A stretch of 64,000 bases of DNA from Pseudomonas frederiksbergensis (lineage in GTDB: Bacteria > Pseudomonadota > Gammaproteobacteria > Pseudomonadales > Pseudomonadaceae): positions 1-64,000 of the forward strand of contig NZ_MOBM01000005.1 of NCBI RefSeq assembly GCF_003732275.1, read 5' to 3'. Position 1 is the first letter of the stretch; each line of letters opens with the position of its first letter. The translations under genes and the position numbers were made by a program. This document shows positions 25,352-33,566 of the stretch, piece after piece. A model generated the notes under the pieces. It did no database searches and was not told where the DNA came from. It was given only the letters and a program-made list of their open reading frames with translations.

Positions 25352-26344
25352 ATGAACGCTGTAATGCAGGATGGCTTTGGACGGCAGATCGATTATCTGC
25401 GGATGTCGGTGACGGACCGTTGTGATTTTCGCTGTGTGTATTGCATGGCGAAAAACATGACCTTCCTGCCGCGTCAGCAGGTGCTCACGCTGGAAGAGTT
25501 GCAGCGTCTGGCAACGCTGTTTGTCGGGTTGGGCGTACGCAAAATCCGGCTGACCGGCGGCGAGCCGCTGATTCGTCCGGGCATTGTCGAACTGTGCCGC
25601 AACATCGCCGCGCTACCCGGTTTGCGCGAACTGGTGATGACCAGCAACGGCTCGCAACTGAGTCGCCTGGCCCGGCCATTGGCAGAGGCGGGGGTCAAGC
25701 GGATGAACATCAGCCTCGATAGCCTGGACGGGCAGAAATTCCGCGCGATCACCCGCATCGGCGATCTCGATCAGGTGCTCAACGGCATTGAGGCGGCACG
25801 GGACGCGGGGTTTGAGCGGATCAAACTCAACTGCGTGGTGATGAAGGGGCGCAACTTCGATGAAGTCCCGGCACTGGTGCAATACGCCATCGATCAGCAC
25901 ATCGATATCAGTTTTATCGAAGAAATGCCCTTGGGCGACGTTGGGCGTTCCCGGGGCGAATCGTTTTGTTCCAGTGACGAGGTACGAGCGCTGATCGCCA
26001 GCCAGCATCGGTTGCTCGACAGCACTGAGAACAGCGGCGGACCGGCACGCTACGTGCGCCTGGAGCGCCATCCCGATACCCGGATCGGTTTTATTTCACC
26101 CAACAGCCACAACTTCTGTGGCAGCTGTAATCGGGTGCGGATGACTGTTGAAGGGAAGCTGTTGCTTTGTCTGGGGCAGGAGGACGCGCTGGATTTAAGA
26201 GGGTTGTTGCGGCGATATCCACTGGATGATCAGCCGCTGATCAATGCGGTGCAGAAGGCCTTGCGCGGCAAGCCGTTGCGCCACGATTTCAGTCCGGAAG
26301 GGGAGGTGCAGATAGTGCGGTTCATGAACATGAGCGGTGGTTGA
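25352..26344 (+). CDS. moaA: GTP 3',8-cyclase (MoaA)
   Basis: The 330-residue radical SAM enzyme has the N-terminal [4Fe-4S] motif CDFRCVYC, the C-terminal second cluster CGSCNR...C and the functional terminal GG. MoaA converts GTP to 3',8-cyclo-dihydro-GTP, the first step of molybdopterin synthesis. The ATG at 25352 follows GGGAG 25 bp after the PpiC gene, so it is probably the last gene of the nar operon. It supplies cofactor for NarG. Confidence 0.95.
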   Translation: MNAVMQDGFGRQIDYLRMSVTDRCDFRCVYCMAKNMTFLPRQQVLTLEELQRLATLFVGLGVRKIRLTGGEPLIRPGIVELCRNIAALPGLRELVMTSNGSQLSRLARPLAEAGVKRMNISLDSLDGQKFRAITRIGDLDQVLNGIEAARDAGFERIKLNCVVMKGRNFDEVPALVQYAIDQHIDISFIEEMPLGDVGRSRGESFCSSDEVRALIASQHRLLDSTENSGGPARYVRLERHPDTRIGFISPNSHNFCGSCNRVRMTVEGKLLLCLGQEDALDLRGLLRRYPLDDQPLINAVQKALRGKPLRHDFSPEGEVQIVRFMNMSGG

Positions 26345-26370
26345 GCTGATCTGTAAAACACAACAAATCC

Positions 26371-26464
26371 AATGTGGGAGCGAGCCTGCTCGCGATAGCG
26401 GTAGAACAGTCGACATCAATGTTGAATGTGCTGCTGTCATCGCGAGCAGGCTCGCTCCCACATT
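26371..26464. repeat. REPIN after moaA
   Basis: TGTGGGAGCGAGCCTGCTCG and its inverted copy flank a spacer with CAGTCGACATCAATGTTGAA, a core shared with the REPIN at 58035. It separates the nar operon from nrdD. Confidence 0.87.
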
Positions 26465-26510
26465 AGGTTTTCTTTTGCCGTCATCGGGTGGTTTTTTTCA
26501 CCGCCAAATC

Positions 26511-26524
26511 TTGATGTCGATCAA
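26511..26524 (+). promoter_or_regulatory. Perfect ANR/DNR box of nrdD
   Basis: TTGAT-GTCG-ATCAA is an exact match to TTGAT-N4-ATCAA. Its centre is 94 bp before the nrdD ATG, giving a predicted start near 26559. Class III reductase genes in Pseudomonas are known to be under Anr/Dnr control. Confidence 0.82.
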
Positions 26525-26552
26525 TTGCAGATCAGCCCTTTGTCCGTAGTCT

Positions 26553-26597
26553 TTACTGCATGTTGTGTTTGCTTGTCTATAAACATCTATATGTAGT
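26553..26597 (+). promoter_or_regulatory. Candidate pair of NrdR boxes
   Basis: ACATCTATATGTAGT (26583-26597) is a near-palindrome close to the NrdR box pattern (ACAC-ATAT-GTGT type). A weaker copy, TTACTGCATGTTGTG, is centred about 30 bp upstream (near 26560). Paired boxes about three helical turns apart are typical of NrdR repression. They overlap the predicted nrdD transcription start. Confidence 0.42.
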
Positions 26598-26610
26598 ATC
26601 TGGAGGCCGA

Positions 26611-28626
26611 ATGCAGAGCACGCTGATCTCAGTAGGATTTAACCGCTTGCACAAGCGCGATGGCAGTCTGGTCGCCTTCGATGCGGACAAAATCCGTCAG
26701 GCATTAATCGCTGCCGGCAAGGCAACCGGGGAGTACACCGAGGTTGAGGTTGAAGGTTTGCTTCAGGCGGTACTCGCTCGGCTGGACGGACTGCCAAGGC
26801 TGCATGTCGAGCAGATCCAGGATCGTGTCGAACGGGTGTTGATGGACGCCGGTTTCTTCTTCGCCATGCGCGCCTACATCGTCTACCGCGAACAGCACGG
26901 GCGTTTGCGTCGCGATCGTCGGACCATGGTCGAAGTGGCGACCTCGATGAACGAATACCTGGACCGTGAAGACTGGCGGGTCCAGGCCAACGCCAATCAG
27001 GGGTATTCCCTGGGGGGGCTGGTGTTGAACGTGTCGGGCAAGGTCACTGCCAATTACTGGCTGGACGAGGTGTACAGCGAGGCCATCGGCCAGGCCCACC
27101 GCGAGGCGGATTTGCATGTGCATGACCTGGACATGCTCGCCGGTTACTGCGCCGGCTGGTCGCTGCGCACCCTGTTGCACGAGGGGCTCAACGGTGTGCC
27201 GGGGCGTGTCGAAGCCGGTCCGCCGAAGCACTTGAGCAGCGCCCTGGGGCAAATGGTGAACTTCCTCGGCACCCTGCAAAACGAATGGGCCGGTGCCCAG
27301 GCATTCAGCTCGTTCGACACCTACCTGGCGCCCTATGTGCGCAAGGACCAGCTGAGTTATCAAGAGGTGCGCCAGGCGATTCAGGAGTTCATCTACAACC
27401 TCAACGTGCCGTCACGCTGGGGCACCCAGACGCCATTTACCAACCTGACCTTTGACTGGGTTTGCCCGCAAGATTTGCGTGAGCAGATACCCGTCATCGG
27501 CGGGGAGGAAATGCCGTTTGCCTATGGCGACCTGCAAGTCGAAATGGACCTGCTTAACCGCGCCTACATCGAGGTGATGCAGGCAGGCGATGCGAAAGGG
27601 CGAGTGTTCACCTTTCCGATCCCGACCTACAACATCACCCATGACTTTCCGTGGGACAGTGAAAACGCCGACCGTCTGTTCGAGATGACGGCGCGTTACG
27701 GTTTGCCTTACTTCCAGAACTTCCTCAATTCGGATCTGCAGCCCAATCAGGTGCGTTCGATGTGCTGCCGGTTGCAACTCGATGTGCGCGAGTTGCTCAA
27801 GCGCGGCGGCGGTTTGTTCGGCTCGGCGGAACAGACCGGGTCACTCGGCGTGGTGACCATCAACTGTGCGCGTCTGGGCTATGTGTTCAAGGGCAACACC
27901 AGTGGTTTGTTGCAGCGCCTGGACGCGCTGATGGAGCTGGCGATGGAGAGTCTGGAGGTCAAGCGCAAAGTCATTCAGCACCACATGGATGCCGGTTTGT
28001 ACCCGTACACCAAGCGTTACCTGGGCACCTTGCGCAACCATTTTTCCACCATCGGCCTCAACGGTCTACATGAAATGCTGCGCAATTTCACCGGCGACGA
28101 GGAGGGCATGCACACCGAACAGGGCCGCAAGTTTTCCCTGAATATGCTGGACCATGTGCGCGCCACGTTGCTGCGTTTCCAGGAGGAAACCGGTCATCTC
28201 TACAACCTGGAAGCGACTCCGGCCGAGGGCACCACATACCGCTTTGCCAAGGAAGACCTCAAGCGCTATCCCGACATTCTCCAGGCCGGCAGTGTGCAGG
28301 CGCCGTATTACACCAACTCCTCGCAACTGCCCGTGGGCTACACCGAAGACCCCTTCGAGGCGCTGGAACTTCAAGACGAACTGCAATGCAAATACACCGG
28401 CGGCACGGTCCTGCATCTGTACATGGCCGAGCGGATTTCTTCGACCCAAGCCTGCAAGCAATTGGTGCGCAAGGCCCTTGGCCGCTTCCGCCTGCCGTAC
28501 CTGACCGTGACCCCGACCTTCTCCATCTGCCCGGTGCATGGCTACCTCGATGGCGAACATGAGTTCTGCCCCAAATGCGACGAGGTCCTGCTGCTGCAAG
28601 AGCAGAAAACCGGCGCCGTTCATTGA
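26611..28626 (+). CDS. nrdD: Class III anaerobic ribonucleotide reductase, catalytic part lacking the glycyl-radical loop
   Basis: This 671-residue protein has an N-terminal ATP-cone (about 8-95) and the NrdD 10-stranded barrel with the active-site segment SMCCRLQLD. A C-terminal zinc site (CPVHGYL...CPKC) is present. It ends a few residues later and lacks the RVxGY glycyl-radical loop that NrdD normally carries after the zinc site. That loop is encoded by the next gene, 32 bp downstream. It reduces ribonucleoside triphosphates without oxygen. GGAGG precedes the ATG at 26611. ANR and NrdR-like sites lie upstream. Confidence 0.93.
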   Translation: MQSTLISVGFNRLHKRDGSLVAFDADKIRQALIAAGKATGEYTEVEVEGLLQAVLARLDGLPRLHVEQIQDRVERVLMDAGFFFAMRAYIVYREQHGRLRRDRRTMVEVATSMNEYLDREDWRVQANANQGYSLGGLVLNVSGKVTANYWLDEVYSEAIGQAHREADLHVHDLDMLAGYCAGWSLRTLLHEGLNGVPGRVEAGPPKHLSSALGQMVNFLGTLQNEWAGAQAFSSFDTYLAPYVRKDQLSYQEVRQAIQEFIYNLNVPSRWGTQTPFTNLTFDWVCPQDLREQIPVIGGEEMPFAYGDLQVEMDLLNRAYIEVMQAGDAKGRVFTFPIPTYNITHDFPWDSENADRLFEMTARYGLPYFQNFLNSDLQPNQVRSMCCRLQLDVRELLKRGGGLFGSAEQTGSLGVVTINCARLGYVFKGNTSGLLQRLDALMELAMESLEVKRKVIQHHMDAGLYPYTKRYLGTLRNHFSTIGLNGLHEMLRNFTGDEEGMHTEQGRKFSLNMLDHVRATLLRFQEETGHLYNLEATPAEGTTYRFAKEDLKRYPDILQAGSVQAPYYTNSSQLPVGYTEDPFEALELQDELQCKYTGGTVLHLYMAERISSTQACKQLVRKALGRFRLPYLTVTPTFSICPVHGYLDGEHEFCPKCDEVLLLQEQKTGAVH

Positions 28627-28658
28627 TTTCAATCCACTCAACCGCAAGGAGCTTCACC

Positions 28659-28826
28659 ATGACTGCATCGCAAACACTGCCCCAGGCTCAACGTCAACGC
28701 TGCGAAGTCTGGACCCGGGTGATGGGCTATCATCGTCCTGTGTCGGCGTTTAATCCGGGTAAACAGTCGGAGCACCGTGAGCGGGTGCATTTCACTGAAA
28801 GCGCGGCACTGGCCGGGCGCCAATGA
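28659..28826 (+). CDS. Detached glycyl-radical domain of NrdD (55 aa)
   Basis: The small protein contains RVMGYHRPVSAFNPGKQSEH, which aligns with the conserved C-terminal loop RVCGYL...FNAGKQEE of E. coli NrdD; Gly23 would carry the radical. It has its own ribosome site (AAGGAG) and ATG after a clean stop in nrdD, and it overlaps nrdG by four bases (ATGA). It is therefore a separate, maintained gene and not a single frameshift. By analogy with YfiD/GrcA for pyruvate formate-lyase, it probably docks onto NrdD to complete the enzyme. The analogy is inference. Confidence 0.85.
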   Translation: MTASQTLPQAQRQRCEVWTRVMGYHRPVSAFNPGKQSEHRERVHFTESAALAGRQ

Positions 28827-29518
28827 GTCGAATGCTTCGGGTCGGGGGTATGGTGCCCCTGACCACCATCGACTATCCGGGACAGCTCGCCTGCGTGCTG
28901 TTTTGCCAGGGTTGCGCCTGGCGTTGTCGTTATTGTCATAACCCGCAGCTGATTCCCCCTCGTGGCAGTGAGGAAGTGGATTGGCGGCGGGTGTTGGCGT
29001 TTCTGCAACGTCGTCAGGACCTGCTCGATGCCGTGGTGTTCAGCGGCGGTGAGCCAACCTTACAGGATGGTTTGCTCGGTGCCATGGACGAAGTGCGGGG
29101 CATGGGATTTCGCATCGGCTTGCACAGCGCCGGGATCAAGCCTGCTGCATTCGCCAAGGCGCTGACCGGCGCGGATTGGGTCGGTTTCGATGTCAAGGCG
29201 TTGCCTGAAGATTGCGAGGCCATCACTCGGGTCGAGGGCAGTGGAACTGCCAATTGGCGCAGCCTCGAGCATCTGCTGGCCAGTGGTGTCGACTACGAAT
29301 GTCGCACCACCGTGCATTGGCATCTGTTCGAGCCGGCGCGTCTGCTGATCCTGGCCAAACGCTTGAATGCGCTTGGTGTTAAACGCTTCTCCGTGCAACT
29401 GGTTCGCACCGAACGGATGTTCGATCCGCTGTTGCCGAGCGTGTCGGCTCAAGCGTTGCTGCCAGAGTTGTGGGAGGCCATGCGCGAGTTGTTTCCAGCC
29501 TTCGTGTTGCGGGGGTAA
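28823..29518 (+). CDS. nrdG: Anaerobic ribonucleotide reductase activase
   Basis: The 231-residue radical SAM enzyme has the cluster motif C-x3-C-x2-C in CAWRCRYCHNP and the glycine-rich SAM site FSGGEPTLQ. NrdG-type activases generate the glycyl radical on NrdD. Its start overlaps the stop of the detached radical-domain gene, so the two are co-translated. It is longer than E. coli NrdG (154 residues) and resembles the longer NrdG2 (TIGR02495) form. Confidence 0.9.
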   Translation: MSRMLRVGGMVPLTTIDYPGQLACVLFCQGCAWRCRYCHNPQLIPPRGSEEVDWRRVLAFLQRRQDLLDAVVFSGGEPTLQDGLLGAMDEVRGMGFRIGLHSAGIKPAAFAKALTGADWVGFDVKALPEDCEAITRVEGSGTANWRSLEHLLASGVDYECRTTVHWHLFEPARLLILAKRLNALGVKRFSVQLVRTERMFDPLLPSVSAQALLPELWEAMRELFPAFVLRG

Positions 29519-29520
29519 CG

Positions 29521-29547
29521 GGGGCTGGGGAACTCAAGCCCAGCCCC
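29521..29547. terminator. Hairpin between convergent nrdG and polyferredoxin gene
   Basis: GGGGCTGGG (29521-29529) pairs with CCCAGCCCC (29539-29547) around a 9-nt loop that includes the stop of the minus-strand gene. There is no T-run, so its strength as a terminator is uncertain. Confidence 0.5.
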
Positions 29548-30913
29548 AGAATTGCAACCACCAGCCAAATCCCACCATGCCTTCGGCCAGGAGCAGGCAA
29601 GCGACGGCGGACCCGCGTCGCACCCGGGAAAGATTTTCGCGACTCAGCCGTTTCCAACCCAGGAGCAGGCTCCAGCCCATCGCGGCCAGTAACAGACAGG
29701 CCCTGGCCGGTTGCACCCACTCCAGCAGCAGACCTTCATAACGCAGTAATTTGACGGTGGTAGCCGACAGCCCGAGAAACAGTCCGGCACCCCCCAGGGG
29801 CGTGAGTGTCAGCGCCAGGGGCCAATACAGTGTGCTATCCCGCGCCAGTCGGGCCGTCAGGCGCAGGAGCAGCATCAACGCCGTGCCGAGCACGATCGAA
29901 CTCAAACTCAGGTAAGCGACGATGCTGAAACCGTCGAGCCAGCTGAAGCTGTCGTTGAGCTGCGGGTAATGGGTCAGCAGCCACCAGGGAGCATTGTCCT
30001 GCAGGGCCCAGAGTTGGTTGTGTTCGACCAGCCACTCGGCCAGGTGTTGTTTGAGGGCGATAAACCATGGGCTGACCGTCCACTGAAACGCGCCCATGGC
30101 CAAGCCGATCACGCCGAACAGCAGCAAGCGCGTATCCCAGGGGGGCAGGGTCTGCGCCGTCGCGTGAAGAATCTCCTGATTGCTGGAGCGGGCGATCAGC
30201 TGAACGGCACCGCGTTGCCCGCTGCAGCGTCCGCAGGCGTGGCAATCGCTGGCACCTTGCAGGCGGCGGATATCGAGCAGGGGAGCGCAGTTGGGTGGCG
30301 GCAGGCGCGGTGCGGCATTTTCTAGCCAGCGTTGTTCATCGATCTGAAAATGCACCGGAGCCAGCCTTGCGAGCAGGGCGAAAACACCGCTGACCGGGCA
30401 CAGGTAACGGCACCAGACTCGCTTGCCCCGGGCGAACAACAACCCGACGACGACCGCTGCGACGGTCGAACCGCCCAGAATCAACAGCGCGGCCTGGGCG
30501 TAGTCATAGACGCTGATCAACTGGCCGTAGAGGGTCGTCAGGCAGAACGCCAAGGTAGGCCAGCCGCCCCAGCGCAACCAGCGCGGCACACCCAGGCCTT
30601 TACCGTAATGGCTGGCCCATTCGCTGAGCGAGCCTTCCGGGCACAGAACGCCGCACCAGAGTCGGCCGAAGAACACCATCGACAGCAACACGAACGGCCA
30701 CCAGATCCCCCAGAATAGAAACTGCGCGAGCAAGGTCAGGTTGTCGAGTATCCGTGCCTGGCTGTCTGGCAGCGGCAACAGCGCCGGGGTCACCAACAGC
30801 ACCGCGTAAAACACTACAACAGCCCACTGCACCCCACGGATGACGGGCGCATGGCGACGCATCCCGTCGCCCAGTCGTTGGAGCCATCGATTGCACCGGC
30901 TCAGGTCAGGCAT
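29534..30913 (-). CDS. NapH/NosR-like polyferredoxin membrane protein
   Basis: This 459-residue membrane protein has about nine helices and Fe-S motifs: CGVLCP and CRYLCP in loops, then CHACGRC. The first two are typical of NapH/NosR/RdxA electron-transfer proteins. Its start overlaps the FTR1 gene by eight bases in an operon with cupredoxin and P19 genes. Such proteins accompany FTR1-P19 iron uptake systems in other bacteria, where they may supply electrons. A role in iron rather than nitrogen metabolism is inferred from the operon. Confidence 0.8.
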   Translation of the reverse strand: MPDLSRCNRWLQRLGDGMRRHAPVIRGVQWAVVVFYAVLLVTPALLPLPDSQARILDNLTLLAQFLFWGIWWPFVLLSMVFFGRLWCGVLCPEGSLSEWASHYGKGLGVPRWLRWGGWPTLAFCLTTLYGQLISVYDYAQAALLILGGSTVAAVVVGLLFARGKRVWCRYLCPVSGVFALLARLAPVHFQIDEQRWLENAAPRLPPPNCAPLLDIRRLQGASDCHACGRCSGQRGAVQLIARSSNQEILHATAQTLPPWDTRLLLFGVIGLAMGAFQWTVSPWFIALKQHLAEWLVEHNQLWALQDNAPWWLLTHYPQLNDSFSWLDGFSIVAYLSLSSIVLGTALMLLLRLTARLARDSTLYWPLALTLTPLGGAGLFLGLSATTVKLLRYEGLLLEWVQPARACLLLAAMGWSLLLGWKRLSRENLSRVRRGSAVACLLLAEGMVGFGWWLQFWGWA

Positions 30914-31754
30914 GGCAGGTTTCCGCAGTCCGTTGCCGTAGCCAGCCGCCGACGGCCAGCCAATAACCGATCCACACCAACAAGGTCAGGCCACTGGGGC
31001 TTGCCCGATAACCGGTGAACCCTGCAAGAAAGCCACCCAATCCATGGCTGTCGCTCAGCAACGTGCTGCTGTCCCAAAGCGCTTCGCCAACGAGGCTGTA
31101 AACCATGTCCGGCAAATCCAGGGCGAGCAATTGGCCGCCGATTCGCTCGGTGCCGCTGACCAGCAACGCCGCGCCGAGCATGAGCAAGATGGCTTCGCTG
31201 ATGGCAAAGAATCGTTGCCATGAAATGAATCGGCGACTGCTGTGCAGCAGCGTAATGGTCAGCGCCGACAGCACCAGTCCCAATACGCCGCCGACGGCAA
31301 ACAAACCGAGCTGCGAACCTCGCAACCGGGCGCCGGCGCCATAGAGAAAGACCACCGTTTCGCTGCCTTCGCGGCTGATCGCGAGCATGGCCAGCAGCAA
31401 CAGACCTGCGCCACCTTGTCGGGCCAGGTGGCTATCGGCGTGTCGTCGTAAATCGTGGTTGAGGCTGCGTCCGTGGCGGTGCATCCAGCCCACCATCTGC
31501 ACCATCAACAGACTGGCAACCAGCGCGAGTGCGGCCTGGAACCATTCACTGGCCGACCCGCTCATGGCCTCACCGGCAAACAGAATCAACACCGCCAGCA
31601 GGCCCGAGAGCATCAACCCCAGCACCACACCCGCCCACAGGTATTTGACCAGACGATTAGCTTGGCCTTGCTGGCTGGCCCAGGCCTGGAGAATACCGAT
31701 CACCAGTAACGCCTCGACACTTTCGCGCCAGACGATGAACATTGATTGATTCAT
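30906..31754 (-). CDS. FTR1 family iron permease
   Basis: The 282-residue, seven-helix permease has two R-E-x-x-E iron-binding motifs, RESVE (10-14) and REGSE (near 129-133), diagnostic of the FTR1/EfeU family. It imports iron across the inner membrane. It lies between the cupredoxin and polyferredoxin genes and overlaps the latter. Confidence 0.92.
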   Translation of the reverse strand: MNQSMFIVWRESVEALLVIGILQAWASQQGQANRLVKYLWAGVVLGLMLSGLLAVLILFAGEAMSGSASEWFQAALALVASLLMVQMVGWMHRHGRSLNHDLRRHADSHLARQGGAGLLLLAMLAISREGSETVVFLYGAGARLRGSQLGLFAVGGVLGLVLSALTITLLHSSRRFISWQRFFAISEAILLMLGAALLVSGTERIGGQLLALDLPDMVYSLVGEALWDSSTLLSDSHGLGGFLAGFTGYRASPSGLTLLVWIGYWLAVGGWLRQRTAETCHA

Positions 31755-31776
31755 GGAAGCTCCGTGCGCTAACAGG

Positions 31777-32109
31777 TTATTTCGCGAGGATGCCGCCCTC
31801 GGGCAATTGCGGATTGAACTCGTCGAAAAAGGGGTAGTGACCGGGTCTCAGAGGGTGAATGACCACGAAGGTCGTCACCCCCGGCGACAAGACTTTTTCA
31901 ACCCGCAACGGCGTGCTCTCGAACTCGGCCGGTCCTTGGCCGACGTTCTTCAGAACGATCTTGAAGCGCTGTCCGGCCGGCACTTCCAGCAAGGCCGGCG
32001 TGAAGTGGCCATCGCGCAGGATCAGCTCAAAGCTCGGCAACTCGGCATGGGCCGTCAACGGTGCAACTGTTCCGGCCACAATCAGCCAGGCAAGATGCAG
32101 GCGCTTCAT
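31777..32109 (-). CDS. Periplasmic cupredoxin-like protein
   Basis: The 110-residue protein has a signal peptide ending ...PLTAHA and a cupredoxin_1 fold resembling the N-terminal domain of EfeO (FTPALLEVPAGQRFKIVLKN, shortened; GHYPFFDEFNP). It lacks the Cys-His-Met end of classical blue copper proteins. In FTR1-P19 operons such proteins are thought to oxidise or hand over iron. It follows P19 without a gap. Confidence 0.82.
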   Translation of the reverse strand: MKRLHLAWLIVAGTVAPLTAHAELPSFELILRDGHFTPALLEVPAGQRFKIVLKNVGQGPAEFESTPLRVEKVLSPGVTTFVVIHPLRPGHYPFFDEFNPQLPEGGILAK

Positions 32110-32640
32110 TCAATAGCCGCCTTTTTTACCGATGCCGGCGTAGATGAATTCGTAGTGCAGTTCACAGCGTTCTAACCAGGGAGCGACACCGGTTTCCTTA
32201 TCGGTGTGGCGCCCGAGGGAGCCATGCCCGCCGGGTGGCAGGACGGTGAACGTCAGCTGATATTTACCGGGGCCAAGCAGCTTCACATTGTCGCCATAGT
32301 GCGGGCCGTCATTGGCCACCATGGCGTGGAAATCGCCTTTGATCTCGGGGTCGCTGCCGTTTTTTTTCAGGTTGAAAGAGACGTTCAGGTAGGGCACGAA
32401 ACTGCCTTCCTGAAAGCCCTGCCGATTGTCCGCAGTGGCCCGAATATCAGCTTCCAGATGGACGTCGGAATCCGCGGTCGCGCGCATCATCCCCGCAGGT
32501 GCCATTTCGATTGGCTGCAAATACACCGCCCCGACTTCCAGCCCGGGACACAACTGTGGTTCCCCGATTGGGTATTCTTTGGCGTGAGCCAGTGGTGTAA
32601 GCAAGAGCAGGGCGAGGGATAGTGAAAAAGGGGTACGCAT
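32110..32640 (-). CDS. Periplasmic iron-binding protein, P19/Tp34 family
   Basis: The 176-residue protein has a signal peptide (MRTPFSLSLALLLLTPLAHA). Its P19/Tp34 domain carries metal-site features (VHLEADIRA, HAMVANDGPHYGDNV, and a GGHGSLGRHTDKETGV loop). P19 binds copper and iron and is part of FTR1-dependent iron acquisition in Campylobacter. The ATG at 32640 with AGGAAG upstream gives a clean signal peptide; an upstream in-frame start does not. A Fur-like box lies 57-75 bp upstream, so iron-regulated expression of the four-gene operon is likely. Confidence 0.9.
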   Translation of the reverse strand: MRTPFSLSLALLLLTPLAHAKEYPIGEPQLCPGLEVGAVYLQPIEMAPAGMMRATADSDVHLEADIRATADNRQGFQEGSFVPYLNVSFNLKKNGSDPEIKGDFHAMVANDGPHYGDNVKLLGPGKYQLTFTVLPPGGHGSLGRHTDKETGVAPWLERCELHYEFIYAGIGKKGGY

Positions 32641-32696
32641 AATAGCTTCCTGAACACTGACGAGTAGGCGTCCGAGTCTAGGAAGCTTTGCTGCGA

Positions 32697-32714
32697 ACAA
32701 TAATGATTGTTATC
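32697..32714 (-). promoter_or_regulatory. Fur-like box upstream of the P19-FTR1 operon
   Basis: On the minus strand GATAACAATCATTATTGT aligns with GATAATGATAATCATTATC, built from NATWAT-like hexamers (GATAAC-AATCAT-TATTGT). It precedes the iron-uptake operon at a promoter-like distance. It is a degenerate match. Confidence 0.5.
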
Positions 32715-32727
32715 AAGTTTTGAGCAA

Positions 32728-33087
32728 TTAAACCGATGGCTCGTCACGTTGGCGAAATCGCTGGGCGCGCTCAACGCTGTGGGTCATCTGTGCCGCCGCA
32801 TGAACGGTCAAGGGATGCTGGGTAAAACCGGGTCTGGGGGAAATGTAGTCGGCCATTTCCCGGGCAATGGCGAGCTGACGTTTCGAACCTTCTGCCAGCA
32901 GCGCGATGACCAGGTTCTCCAAGGCAATCACTCGGACACGCAAGTGAACCAGTTCGGCGTTGGTCAGGGCGGGCGGGGCGGTAAACGCGTCGCCATCGAT
33001 GGATGTTGCGGCGTTTTGATCGTCCCATGTCGACAGGGTTGGATGGTCCGGGGCCCCAGCGCTTGGGAAAGGATTTTTATTGAGCAT
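32728..33087 (-). CDS. Hypothetical protein (119 aa)
   Basis: The product has a Ser/Pro-rich, disordered-looking N-terminal third. A helical segment follows (about 42-80, VHLRVRVIALENLVIALLAEG) with a heptad-like pattern that could form a coiled coil, then a basic tail. No family is recognised. It is transcribed convergently to nothing and lies alone between the iron operon and a DUF3079 gene. Codon use looks genomic, so it is probably real. Confidence 0.6.
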   Translation of the reverse strand: MLNKNPFPSAGAPDHPTLSTWDDQNAATSIDGDAFTAPPALTNAELVHLRVRVIALENLVIALLAEGSKRQLAIAREMADYISPRPGFTQHPLTVHAAAQMTHSVERAQRFRQRDEPSV

Positions 33088-33245
33088 GAGCGACGTCTCC
33101 AGGTCTGTTCAGCCGTTGGAAGCTTAGCTGCAGGATCGCGATGGGGGAGGGAAGTCGCTTGATGTCGATTCTTGATATGTATCAAGGCTGGCATTGCGCA
33201 AGGGCTATAGGTTGGAACGACGCCACTCAATGATCGGAGATCGGC

Positions 33246-33491
33246 ATGGCCAAGAACTTCCCCGTCAACCCCAAGCACCCCGAGCGGATCTGTTGGGGAT
33301 GTGACCTGTATTGCCCGGCGAAGTCCCTGGCGTGCGGCAATGGTTCCGAACGGACGATGCATCCGGCGGAGATGTTTGGAGAGGATTGGCACCTGCCCGG
33401 CGATTGGGGCCTTGATGCTGTCATTACTACAGACAAGGTGGTGGATGACTTCCAATCACTGCCCGATGATGCGCTGCACGTAAAGCGTTGA
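33246..33491 (+). CDS. DUF3079 domain protein
   Basis: The 81-residue cytoplasmic protein begins MAKNFPVNPKHPERICWGCD and has further cysteines (YCPAKSLAC) in the arrangement typical of DUF3079. Four cysteines suggest a metal site. Function is unknown. It is followed by a strong hairpin. Confidence 0.82.
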   Translation: MAKNFPVNPKHPERICWGCDLYCPAKSLACGNGSERTMHPAEMFGEDWHLPGDWGLDAVITTDKVVDDFQSLPDDALHVKR

Positions 33492-33503
33492 TCCGCTTTT
33501 CGC

Positions 33504-33550
33504 AGGAGCCAGCGGTGCGGCGATCCGACTTGCCGCACCGCTGGCTCCTA
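33504..33550. terminator. Long hairpin after DUF3079 gene
   Basis: AGGAGCCAGCGGTGCGGC and its exact inverted copy flank a 10-nt loop. The 18-bp stem lies between the DUF3079 gene and the convergent PL7 gene. It can serve as a bidirectional terminator or be a REP-like palindrome; there is no T-run. Confidence 0.6.
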
Positions 33551-33566
33551 CAGGTCCGATTTAATA

